From contig JACCUF010000060.1 in the NCBI GenBank assembly GCA_013811975.1, forward strand, positions 1 through 5,691: 5,691 nt of DNA, read 5' to 3'. Both the position numbers and the translations under genes were made by a program. The notes beneath the pieces are model-generated. The model was given only the letters and a program-made list of their open reading frames with translations, was not told the origin of the DNA and made no database searches. Source of the stretch: Geodermatophilaceae bacterium (GTDB taxonomy: Bacteria; Actinomycetota; Actinomycetes; Mycobacteriales; Geodermatophilaceae). Shown here piece after piece: positions 1 through 5,098 of this stretch; the stretch's first letter is position 1; each line of letters begins with the position of its first letter.

Positions 1-140
1 AACCACCACGCGTTGCGACGACTCCCTGAATCCGCCCGGTCACAAACTCCCCATCGATCCTCGGTGACCCGACGGCCCTTGCTGTCTCGCACGTCGTCGG
101 TAGCGAGGTCGACGTCGGGACTTGCGCGGTACTTCGTCAT
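1..140 (-). CDS. Partial hypothetical protein, possibly antitoxin-like, cut by the window edge
   Basis: This reading frame starts with ATG at 140-138 and runs off the left edge after about 46 codons. The start is well supported by an AAGGA-type ribosome binding site just upstream (GAAGGAAG on the minus strand, about 5 bases away). The N-terminus reads MTKYRASPDVDLATDDVRDS, followed by a GRRVTED motif. A DVDL...DVRD..GRR.T pattern is reminiscent of small actinobacterial ribbon-helix-helix antitoxin-like proteins, but this is a weak resemblance from memory. After residue 30 the frame becomes rich in Trp, Arg and Cys and less protein-like, while the neighbouring frame reads IDGEFVTGRIQGVV, so a frameshift near base 50 is possible. 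Function unknown. Confidence 0.45.
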   Translation of the reverse strand, partial: MTKYRASPDVDLATDDVRDSKGRRVTEDRWGVCDRADSGSRRNAWW

Positions 141-311
141 AGCTTCCTTCGTAGCGTCAGTTCTTTCAGGTTGTGGAGTTTGGATCGCTTGAGGCGGTCG
201 ACGACAACGCAAACTACGGCTGACTAGGGCCGACGAGGCCACCTACTTGAAACGCAAGCGCTGAATAACCTTACGGGACAGACTCATTTCGAATCAGGGC
301 TAACTCCGAAA

Positions 312-355
312 GCTGCCGGATCAGCAGGTTGCGGGTTCGAATCCCTCCTCCGAGC
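312..355 (+). pseudogene. tRNA-like 3' fragment (T-arm plus anticodon-arm-like stem)
   Basis: Bases 331-347 read as a T-arm: GCGGG, the loop TTCGAAT, then CCCTC, giving four of five stem pairs. Before it, CTGC and GCAG around a seven-base loop (312-327) resemble an arm, but the loop lacks the expected U33. Bases after the T-arm (CTCCGAG) would be the 3' acceptor strand, yet no matching 5' strand lies about 70 bases upstream, so no complete cloverleaf can be drawn. It is most likely the 3' end of a tRNA left by integration or recombination, or a degenerate tRNA. TCCTCCG after the T-arm recalls the 3' end of tRNA-Ser, but that assignment is a guess. Bases 141-311 show nothing else I can support. 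Confidence 0.35.
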
Positions 356-395
356 GCGCGTACGGTTGAGACCTCTGCATTTCTGGGACCGGCGG

Positions 396-797
396 TCATG
401 GCAGCACAGATCTGACACTCGACACGTCGTGTGCCTCCTGGATGTCACTGAGGAGCGCGTCCGGCGCGCGCATCCGCCACGCGTCGGTTACCAGTTCCTC
501 CAAGCGGCCAACGTCCACGGCCGCCAGCCGGAGAAGCACCAACGGCCAGCCGTCGTAACCGGGCGTGGTGAAGAAGATCGTGGGCTCGCCGAGTAGCAGA
601 GCCTGCTTCTCGGCCTCGTCACCGACAAAGAGCACTGCGATGTCTGTCCGGAGCACCCGCGGCCTGCCCGGTCTGCGCTCGGGATAGGACCAAACAAACC
701 CCTTATCGGCGATCCGGAAGTCGAAGCCGTCGCTACGGATCTCGACCACGTGTGGCAGCGCCAGTGCGACGCGGCGTACGTCGTCGGCGTCAGCCAC
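396..797 (-). CDS. MmcQ/YjbR family protein
   Basis: The product is a 133-residue MmcQ/YjbR-family protein. This family has a CyaY-like alpha/beta fold, is often labelled DNA-binding, and has no firmly known substrate. The sequence shows the family order: an N-terminal helix VRRVALALPHVVE, then a strand region FDFRIADKGFVWSYPER, a central segment around ADIAVLFVGDEAEKQALL-like residues, then the FFTTPGYDGWPLVLLRLAAV core and a C-terminal helix ending in the usual LVTDAWRMRAPDAL. The start is the GTG at 797-795, because a strong GGGGAGGA ribosome binding site lies six bases upstream. A GTG 18 bases further out would place that site inside the gene. The tail after MRAPDALL is somewhat longer than usual and not obviously conserved. 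The gene appears intact and is divergent from the next gene. Confidence in the family is high, in function low. Confidence 0.85.
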   Translation of the reverse strand: MADADDVRRVALALPHVVEIRSDGFDFRIADKGFVWSYPERRPGRPRVLRTDIAVLFVGDEAEKQALLLGEPTIFFTTPGYDGWPLVLLRLAAVDVGRLEELVTDAWRMRAPDALLSDIQEAHDVSSVRSVLP

Positions 798-960
798 TGA
801 AGTTCCTCCCCCCACCGCATCACCCGTAGAAACAGGCTAGGCGTCGGCACGGACATCCGGGCCGCGACTGATCCATCGGAGGACGCGAGATCTGGCATCG
901 GTGGTACCAACCCCACTTCGGCGGGCAGGCCTGCACCCTTCTCCCGCAGGACTGCTGGTA

Positions 961-1422
961 GTGGAGTGGGAGAGGTGTGCGGACAACGACACAACGCCCA
1001 CGACGACCGCGACCGAGACGGCGACCACCGGCGGGCAGGCGGGCGACGGTCTGTGCGAGGTCGCCGGCCGACTCGACCTGGAGTCGGCCGTCTCGCTCTT
1101 CGAGCGATCGCCGGCCGAGATCGAGGCGTTCTTCGACGCGAGCGACGATCTGTTCGCGGCGGGGCTCGACGTGGTCCCGGCCGAGCTGGTCGCCGATCTG
1201 CAGACCGTGCGCGAGAAGTACGCCGACTTCGCCGCCCACCTTGCCCGGTACGACTACGACTTCCAGGCGGTGATCGCCGCGCTGGAGAGCGACCCTGAGC
1301 TGGCAGCTGCGGTCGCGGGCGTCGACGACCTAGCCTTCGCCGCCGCCGCCGGCCGGTTGCGCGACCTCGTCGCCACGGAGTGCGGCATCGTGCTCGACCC
1401 CTTCCAGCTGGCCAGCGGTTGA
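961..1422 (+). CDS. Lipoprotein-like hypothetical protein lacking its signal peptide
   Basis: The body is convincingly coding: an acidic, Ala-rich helical domain (LCEVAGRLDLESAVSLF through LRDLVATECGIVL) with a pair of cysteines near its two ends. Before it lies a Thr-rich linker (TTPTTTATETATT) preceded by CADND. In actinobacterial lipoproteins, such a Cys followed by small and acidic residues and a Thr linker normally comes directly after a hydrophobic signal peptide. Here the residues before the Cys are LLVVEWER, and no frame upstream to about 840 encodes a plausible signal peptide. I chose GTG 961 because GCAGGA lies about nine bases upstream. The frame stays open to GTG 901. The gene may be a 5'-decayed lipoprotein that is no longer exported, or a cytoplasmic protein with a coincidental Cys. 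The domain is not one I can name. Confidence 0.55.
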   Translation: MEWERCADNDTTPTTTATETATTGGQAGDGLCEVAGRLDLESAVSLFERSPAEIEAFFDASDDLFAAGLDVVPAELVADLQTVREKYADFAAHLARYDYDFQAVIAALESDPELAAAVAGVDDLAFAAAAGRLRDLVATECGIVLDPFQLASG

Positions 1423-1441
1423 CGGCCGGCCCGCTCCTGGG

Positions 1442-1594
1442 CTAGCCGGGGGTGATGGTCTGGGCGTCGCCGGACTCGGTGTCGTCGCCCGAATCTACGA
1501 ATCGGTGCTCGTCCGGGCCTCAGTCGCATGGAGCGCCGCGAGCCGGTCGCGCAGCGCGACAGGCCAAGCTTCGTCTCTCTCAGCCCCATTCTCG
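1442..1594 (-). pseudogene. Possible C-terminal remnant of a protein of unknown family
   Basis: On the minus strand a short open stretch reads AWPVALRDRLAALHATEA and ends at TAG (1497-1495). One frame over, a second stretch reads DSGDDTESGDAQTITPG and ends at TAG (1444-1442). The two join into one continuous tail if eight bases between two CGAATC copies (plus strand 1490-1495 and 1498-1503) are removed. There is no start codon in the first stretch. It could be a C-terminal extension of the YcaQ-family remnant 40 bases away, or chance. Apart from this I see nothing supported between 1423 and 1634. Confidence 0.2.
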
Positions 1595-1634
1595 CCTCAT
1601 CGTGGCTACCCAACGGGCCGCCGGAGCGGCAGGC

Positions 1635-1927
1635 GGGCAGCAGCAGGTCGACCTCGAGCCAGGCTGCGAGATCGGTGAGCTCGCGGGGCACCTCCTCGGT
1701 CATGGTCTTCGCGAACGGCACATCTCGGTGGATCTCGTCGACCCGCAGCACGCCCTGCTTCTGGTCGGTGGTGGCGTCGACCTTGCGACGAGGCCATCCC
1801 CGTACAGGATCGGCATCGCCCAGTAGCCCCACCGTCGCTTCGCCGCCGGCTTGTACATCTCGAGCGGGTAGTCGAACTCGAAGATCTCGGCCATCCGCTC
1901 GCTGGTGGCCCGCGGTGAGGCGGACAT
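1635..1927 (-). pseudogene. C-terminal fragment of a YcaQ-family winged-helix protein, frameshifted
   Basis: YcaQ-family proteins are winged-helix DNA glycosylases linked to interstrand crosslink repair. Only the last hundred or so residues remain. From 1927 the minus strand reads SERMAEIFEFDYPLEMYKP, then AKRRWGYWAMPILYGDGLV, a hallmark C-terminal block of the family. Near 1785-1788 the homology moves to another frame and continues as KVDATTDQKQGVLRVDEIH, then DVPFAKTMTEEVPRELTDLAAWLEVDLLLP. The switch fits loss of one base: GTCGCAAG where GTC GGC AAG would give the expected V-G-K. The N-terminal catalytic half is absent, since upstream bases beyond 1928 do not continue the protein. No stop follows the family's end in this frame, a further sign of decay. 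Family assignment is from recognised sequence pattern and is fairly sure; it cannot be functional as it stands. Confidence 0.8.
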
Positions 1928-1965
1928 GATCGGCTTTCTGCGCTGACTTAGACCCGGTCGTACTC

Positions 1966-2247
1966 GGCGTGGCCCAGGCTCATCACATCGTCTCCTGGCT
2001 GGCCGGCGGTGAGGCGAAACCGTCGAACGGGTGCTGCTCGGCCCGTATCAACAAAAGGGATCGAGAAAGGCGACTGGCAGGTCGCGATCCGCGAGCCCGA
2101 GCATGGTTCCGGCCGCCGAAGTGGATCGACCCGGCCCGGCGCTGGCGCATCAACCACCTGCACCCCCCACCACGCAACGGCAATGACCTGACGGAGTTAC
2201 AGGCCCGTACCCGCGCGTTCGGCTGCACCAAGAGGCGCTGGTTCTGA
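1966..2247 (+). pseudogene. HNH endonuclease C-terminal remnant (DUF222-associated type), three frameshifts
   Basis: The stretch opens with VAQAHHIVSWLAGGEAKPSNG, the first half of an HNH domain as found at the C-terminus of DUF222 proteins. Near 2030 the homology moves one frame and reads VLLGPYQQ, where the family has VLLCPYHH. Between 2054 and 2062 it moves again and reads IEKGDWQVAIRE. Near 2092-2100 it returns to the first frame as AWFRPPKWIDPARRWRINHLH and then PPPRNGND. Each step equals loss of one base, so the three together restore the original frame. Besides the frameshifts, the second metal/catalytic cluster is lost by substitution (C to G, HH to QQ, H to E), so this is true decay and not only a reading error. 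The N-terminal DUF222 part is missing. Homology starts near 1966 and the frame closes at the TGA ending at 2247. Confidence 0.8.
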
Positions 2248-2293
2248 TGATTAACTTGGATAAGGCGTCGCCGCCGGGTGAAAGAATGCGGGC

Positions 2294-2644
2294 ATGGCCA
2301 AATACTCGGTCAATGCGAAGGCAGTCAGCCGAGCACGCCAGCTCATCGACAGTCGCCAGTACGTCCTGAACAGCAATTGGGGTGCGGTCGCGCCGTCCGC
2401 CGACGACGAGAACGACTTCTTGGAGTCGCACTCGTGGAACGACTACGCCGACTGGCATCTCGGCCTCACCGAAGGCGCGAGCGAGGAGACCAAAGCTCGG
2501 TACGCCTTCGTCTACGGCGATCTCCGTCGCGTACACAGGATGGGCCTGATCGCATGCATCTACCGGGCTTCTGAATGGCGGCACAAGGAAGTCGAGCTGG
2601 CAGCGCACGACCTGCTGCAACACCTCGACGCCACGAGCGCCTGA
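2294..2644 (+). CDS. Conserved actinobacterial hypothetical protein, 116 residues
   Basis: An intact 116-residue soluble protein starting MAKYSVN. Its centre carries strongly conserved-looking blocks: DSRQYVLNSNWG near residues 19-30, FLESHSWNDYADWHLGLTEGA near 43-63, ETKARYAFVYGDLRRVHRMG near 65-84, and a C-terminal YRASEWRHKEVELAAHDLLQ. I recognise this as a protein found widely in actinobacterial genomes without an assigned function. It has no signal peptide or membrane segment and is rich in Trp, His and Tyr. The start has only a weak purine stretch upstream (GAAAGAA), but the N-terminus matches the family. The next gene begins 17 bases after its stop, so the two are probably co-transcribed. 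Unlike the genes just to its left, it shows no frame disruption. Confidence 0.85.
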   Translation: MAKYSVNAKAVSRARQLIDSRQYVLNSNWGAVAPSADDENDFLESHSWNDYADWHLGLTEGASEETKARYAFVYGDLRRVHRMGLIACIYRASEWRHKEVELAAHDLLQHLDATSA

Positions 2645-2661
2645 AGACTGCCGATACTGGG

Positions 2662-3018
2662 ATGGCGCCTGAGGAGCCCCGCAGGTTCGTACTGCACGAT
2701 CACCGCAAGCCGCAGCCGCACTTCGACCTTCGCTTGGAGGAAGGCGGTGTCCTTCGGTCCTGGGCGGTGCCGCGTGGCCTTCCCGACGACTCAACCGAGA
2801 ACCGGCTGGCCATCGCCGTTCCTGACCACGCCATGGATCACCTGACCTACACCGATGCCGAGAAGTTCATCGCTGATACCGGCAACTGGGAAGAAATCGA
2901 CCGCAACGACCGGCGCCTCCTGTTCGCCTTGCACGGCCGGAATCGATCGCGGCGATACGCGCTGATCCGTACAGATCGAGACTGGCTCCTGCATCTGACC
3001 AATGAGCAGCCAGGTTGA
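2662..3018 (+). CDS. Small LigD-like DNA 3'-phosphoesterase domain protein
   Basis: A 118-residue free-standing version of the 3'-phosphoesterase (PE) domain of bacterial DNA ligase D, which trims 3' phosphate and ribonucleotide ends in non-homologous end joining. Metal and phosphate ligands of the family are visible: His14 and His20 with Asp22 and Arg24 in HRKPQPHFDLRL, then SWAVPRGLP (33-41), NRLAIAVPDH with His56, and RYALIRT (98-104) with the closing WLLH. A Tyr four residues after the second-site His in typical LigD (DHPLDY) is His60 here, and the usual GEYGAG..WD.G block is shortened to about IADTGNWE, so the protein is smaller than the usual domain. The start at ATG 2662 gives MAPEEPRRF, the natural beginning. 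An earlier in-frame ATG at 2575 would overlap the preceding gene by 70 bases. No clear ribosome binding site is seen, so translational coupling to the upstream gene is likely. Activity is unproven. Confidence 0.8.
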   Translation: MAPEEPRRFVLHDHRKPQPHFDLRLEEGGVLRSWAVPRGLPDDSTENRLAIAVPDHAMDHLTYTDAEKFIADTGNWEEIDRNDRRLLFALHGRNRSRRYALIRTDRDWLLHLTNEQPG

Positions 3019-3044
3019 GAATCAGACGAGAAGACCCCTAAAAT
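3015..3044 (+). promoter_or_regulatory. Sigma-70-type promoter candidate for the small membrane protein unit
   Basis: TTGAGA (3015-3020) and TAAAAT (3039-3044) are separated by 18 bases and lie in a locally AT-richer stretch. The -35 overlaps the stop region of the phosphoesterase gene. It would give a leader of roughly 120 bases before the GPGG protein. Sequence pattern only. Confidence 0.4.
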
Positions 3045-3055
3045 GGCTTGCTTAC

Positions 3056-3139
3056 GCCGTAAGGCTACGGCATCATCGGTATGTTCCGTGACGGATCGGA
3101 ATGTGCCCACCTGGGCTCATGTAAGCCACCAAGCACGGC
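3056..3139 (+). other. Leader region with several small hairpins
   Basis: The 128 bases between the promoter candidate and the GPGG gene carry several self-complementary stretches: GCCGTA/TACGGC with a four-base loop (3056-3071), TTCCG/CGGAA about 20 bases on, GCCC/GGGC and GGCT/AGCC. No U-run follows, so these are not simple terminators. They could form a structured 5' leader, but I recognise no known riboswitch. Confidence 0.25.
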
Positions 3140-3172
3140 CGGGCTAACCCCCGCCAGATTGAGGAGCACATC

Positions 3173-3325
3173 ATGAACATCGCAACCATCTTGTATATCT
3201 TGGCCGTCATCCTGGTGATCGCCGGCATCTACGTTGCCCTCGTCCGCAAGGAAGTGATCTTCGGTGTGGTCTTGATCGTCGTCGGTTTGCTCGTGGGCCC
3301 AGGCGGAGTTAGCGTCTTCACCTGA
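3173..3325 (+). CDS. GPGG-motif small membrane protein
   Basis: A 50-residue protein starting MNIATILYILAVILVIAGIY. It has two hydrophobic segments (about residues 2-24 and 29-42) joined by a short basic turn, VRKE, so both ends should lie on the same side of the membrane. The second segment ends in VGLLVGPGGVSVF, carrying the GPGG motif for which this actinobacterial family is named. Function is unknown. The start is secure: GAGGAG lies six bases before the ATG. It is followed after 19 bases by another tiny gene with its own strong ribosome binding site, so the two probably form one transcript, driven from about 3015-3044. Confidence 0.85.
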   Translation: MNIATILYILAVILVIAGIYVALVRKEVIFGVVLIVVGLLVGPGGVSVFT

Positions 3326-3344
3326 TCTGCTGGCAGGAGCGCAC

Positions 3345-3455
3345 ATGTGGATGCGATGGATCTACCGGACATTTGCCATGTTCGTCGGACGCAAGGCCTG
3401 GCAAGCTTTTCAGCGGCGGCGGGGGCGCTCGCCTAGGCCACCGCAGGCTTACTAG
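3345..3455 (+). CDS. Trp/Arg-rich 36-residue small protein, downstream partner of the GPGG protein
   Basis: An open frame of 36 codons starting MWMRWIYRTFAMFVGRKAWQ and continuing AFQRRRGRSPRPPQAY before TAG. Its ATG has a clear CAGGAG ribosome binding site five bases upstream, which is good support for so short a gene. The first 24 residues alternate aromatic and basic residues and could form an amphipathic helix lying on the membrane; the rest is Arg/Pro-rich. I do not recognise the family. Its place directly after the GPGG protein suggests a shared membrane role, but this is inference. It is short enough to be missed by ordinary gene calling. Confidence 0.6.
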   Translation: MWMRWIYRTFAMFVGRKAWQAFQRRRGRSPRPPQAY

Positions 3456-3511
3456 CTGCACGCACGGCGGCACGTCAGACGGCGAGTCGGAAGGTTCGGG
3501 CGAGTCGAGAC

Positions 3512-3546
3512 CCAAGGCCCGCGGATCGGCGATCCGCGGGCCTTGG
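3512..3546. terminator. Perfect 16-bp hairpin between convergent genes, probable bidirectional terminator
   Basis: CCAAGGCCCGCGGATC (3512-3527) and its exact complement (3531-3546) flank a GGC loop. It sits 57 bases after the 36-residue protein on the plus strand and about 94 bases beyond the end of the EamA gene on the minus strand. There is no U-tract on either side, as is common for terminator-like hairpins in GC-rich actinobacteria. A role in termination fits the convergent layout. Confidence 0.65.
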
Positions 3547-3584
3547 CTGTCCGGGCCCTCGTCGAAGAGCCGATGCCCCTACAT

Positions 3585-3618
3585 TTCGTACGGACTTCCA
3601 ACGGCGATGCCGTACGAA
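3585..3618. repeat. 9-bp inverted repeat with CGTACG cores just after the EamA gene
   Basis: TTCGTACGG (3585-3593) and CCGTACGAA (3610-3618) form a perfect inverted repeat with a 16-base spacer. Each arm contains the self-complementary hexamer CGTACG. It starts 22 bases past the EamA stop codon, so it may act in terminating that transcript; two identical palindromic half-sites could alternatively be a protein binding site. Confidence 0.45.
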
Positions 3619-3639
3619 CCACCGGGCCGAGGACGGTAC

Positions 3640-4560
3640 TCAGCCGAGGGTGATCAACACGACCGCGCACCCGGCCAGCGCGAGCCCGAGGCCCTGACGG
3701 CGCGAGATCCGCTCGTCGAGCACCAGCCGGGCGAGCACGATGGTCCCGGCCGGGTACAGCGACGTGAGCACCGCCGCGATCGTCAGGAGTCCGGTCGTGG
3801 TCGACGCGTAAAACAGCAGGGTGGCCGCCGAAGCGAGCACCCCAGTGGCCACCGCGATCGGCCACCAAGGCCGGGACTCGGGCTCGGGCGCTTCCTCGGG
3901 GGCTGGCCCGCGGCCTGGCTCGGCCGGGCGTGGCGTGGTGATCGCTGGTTGCGGCACCGGACGCGAGGACTTCAGGGCCACCACACCGACCAGGGCGAAC
4001 GCGGTCGCCTGCCCGGCCGCAAGTGGCCACAGCCCCGCGCTGTCGCCGGCCCGGTCGAGGGCGAAGAAGAGGAGGCCGAACCCTAATCCGGCCAACACGC
4101 CGTCGATGACGCCTGAGGGCCGTCCGTTGTCAGAGGAGTCGCCTCCCCCGCCGGAGATCAACCACACCGCCGGCAGCGCGATGACCAGCCCGACGACGGC
4201 CAATGGTGCGGGACGTTCGCCGAGCACGACTGCCAGCCCGGCGGGCATAGCCGCGGCCAGGACTCCGGACGTCGGCGCTACGACTGCTACCCGAGCCCGG
4301 GCCAACCCCCGATAGAGGAACAACGTCCCGAACCCCGAACCCAGCCCGGACACCAGGCCCCACATCAGCGGCGTGCCAGACAGCGTTCCGTCGACCAGCG
4401 CAGCAGCCACGAGGGCGATGATCAGCGCCGTCCCGGCGCCGACCACGGTGACCAGGGAGAAGTGCGCCCGGGTCGAGGCTCGGCCGCCGAGGAAGTCCGA
4501 CGCGCCGTAGGCCAGAGCCGCTCCGAGGGCGAGCAGGATCGCGGTCACACCAATAGGCAA
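3640..4560 (-). CDS. EamA/DMT-family transporter
   Basis: A 306-residue integral membrane protein of the drug/metabolite transporter superfamily, with two EamA repeats and about ten predicted membrane segments. The first repeat spans about residues 5-137 and contains YGASDFLGGRAS, TLFLYRGLARARVAVVAPTS and VVLGERP. The second spans about 152-305 and ends with the typical SLYPAGTIVLARLVLDERIS then QGLGLALAGCAVVLI. An unusual Pro/Glu-rich loop (residues about 200-231) separates the last helix of the sixth segment from the seventh. The substrate cannot be told. The start used is TTG 4560 with a weak GGTGGCGG upstream; GTG 4548, four codons in, is an alternative. The reading frame is intact. It runs convergent to the small-protein unit and head-to-head with the transpeptidase remnant. 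Confidence 0.9.
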   Translation of the reverse strand: MPIGVTAILLALGAALAYGASDFLGGRASTRAHFSLVTVVGAGTALIIALVAAALVDGTLSGTPLMWGLVSGLGSGFGTLFLYRGLARARVAVVAPTSGVLAAAMPAGLAVVLGERPAPLAVVGLVIALPAVWLISGGGGDSSDNGRPSGVIDGVLAGLGFGLLFFALDRAGDSAGLWPLAAGQATAFALVGVVALKSSRPVPQPAITTPRPAEPGRGPAPEEAPEPESRPWWPIAVATGVLASAATLLFYASTTTGLLTIAAVLTSLYPAGTIVLARLVLDERISRRQGLGLALAGCAVVLITLG

Positions 4561-4562
4561 CC

Positions 4563-4611
4563 AGCCGCCACCAGGGAACCTTCCGACGGGTCGTGCGACC
4601 CAGCGGCGGCT
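4563..4611. promoter_or_regulatory. Nested inverted repeats upstream of the EamA gene
   Basis: Immediately upstream of the EamA start, GGGTCG-TG-CGACCC (4588-4601) is a perfect 6-bp inverted repeat, flanked by AGCCGCC (4563-4569) and its complement GGCGGCT (4605-4611). It could be an operator or a leader hairpin for the EamA transcript. No clear -10/-35 pair was found here. Confidence 0.3.
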
Positions 4612-4621
4612 ACCCGGTGTA

Positions 4622-5098
4622 GGTCGGCTGCACCCGCACGGGCCGAGCCGGTGGACTCCGCTGCATTGGGCCAGGACGGGCCGGAGGAGGCGCCATCGCC
4701 CACGGCCGGGGCCTCGACTGCGCCCGCATCGACCCGAAGGGTGCCGTGGCCGTCCCCGTCGACGGGACGGGCGACGCCGCGCTGATCGGCTGGAGTCGAC
4801 TCGGCGTTCAGGCCGAAGTCGATCGCCGGGCTTCCCGCCGTGGCAGCATCGTCGGGGACGGGCCGCCGTTGTCGGTCAATGCTCCCAGGCCAGGATCGAC
4901 CACCCCGACGACGTCAGCCGGGCTGGTCGAGGTCACCCCGGCACCGGTGGTACAGCCGGAGCGGACGAAACCGGGGGGCCCGGGGGGACCAGGGGGACTG
5001 AGGGGACCGAGTCGAGGTCGAACTCGACCGAGGCGAGTCCATCCGACTCGCTCACCACCGAGACATCTCCACCAGCCGATCCGTCCGCTCCGACAGTG
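4622..5098 (+). other. Open, protein-like stretch ahead of the transpeptidase, no start identified
   Basis: One plus-strand frame is free of stops from just after TAG at about 4619 up to the transpeptidase. Around 4700-4800 it reads GLDCARIDPKGAVAVPVDGT then GDAALIGWSRLGVQAEVD, which looks like real protein but which I cannot name. From about 4890 the same frame turns into a Thr/Pro/Gly linker (STTPTTSAGLVEVTPAPVVQ). There is no ATG and the first GTG is at 4746, without a ribosome binding site. It may be the remains of a separate gene fused to the transpeptidase linker, or the transpeptidase's own degraded N-terminus. No signal peptide is visible in any frame. Confidence 0.3.

Noticed and set aside
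312..355. A complete functional tRNA gene
   Set aside because: No 5' acceptor strand or D-arm pairs with the 3' part, and the anticodon-like loop lacks U33.
488..994. Long minus-strand open frame of 168 codons
   Set aside because: It overlaps the MmcQ/YjbR gene in another frame, and its residues are Arg/Ser/Pro-rich as expected for a shadow in GC-rich DNA.
820..1239. Minus-strand open frame opposite the lipoprotein-like gene
   Set aside because: No ribosome binding site and arginine-rich composition; the plus-strand frame shows clear helical protein pattern and GC-rich third positions.
2575..2661. Extended N-terminus of the phosphoesterase from ATG 2575
   Set aside because: It would overlap the preceding gene by 70 bases with an Arg/Ala-rich tail; the family-like start is ATG 2662.
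2150..2794. Minus-strand frame of 214 codons across the conserved hypothetical gene
   Set aside because: It lies antisense to two recognised genes and shows no family pattern.
3452..4030. Minus-strand frame of 192 codons at the 3' end of the EamA gene
   Set aside because: Out-of-frame shadow of the transporter, Arg/Ala-rich.
3373..4086. Plus-strand frame of 237 codons
   Set aside because: It reads through a perfect hairpin and antisense to the EamA gene; Arg/Gly-rich shadow.
5016..5029. GGTCGA-AC-TCGACC inverted repeat as an operator
   Set aside because: Short, inside the coding linker, and TCGA-type words are frequent in this DNA, so chance is likely.
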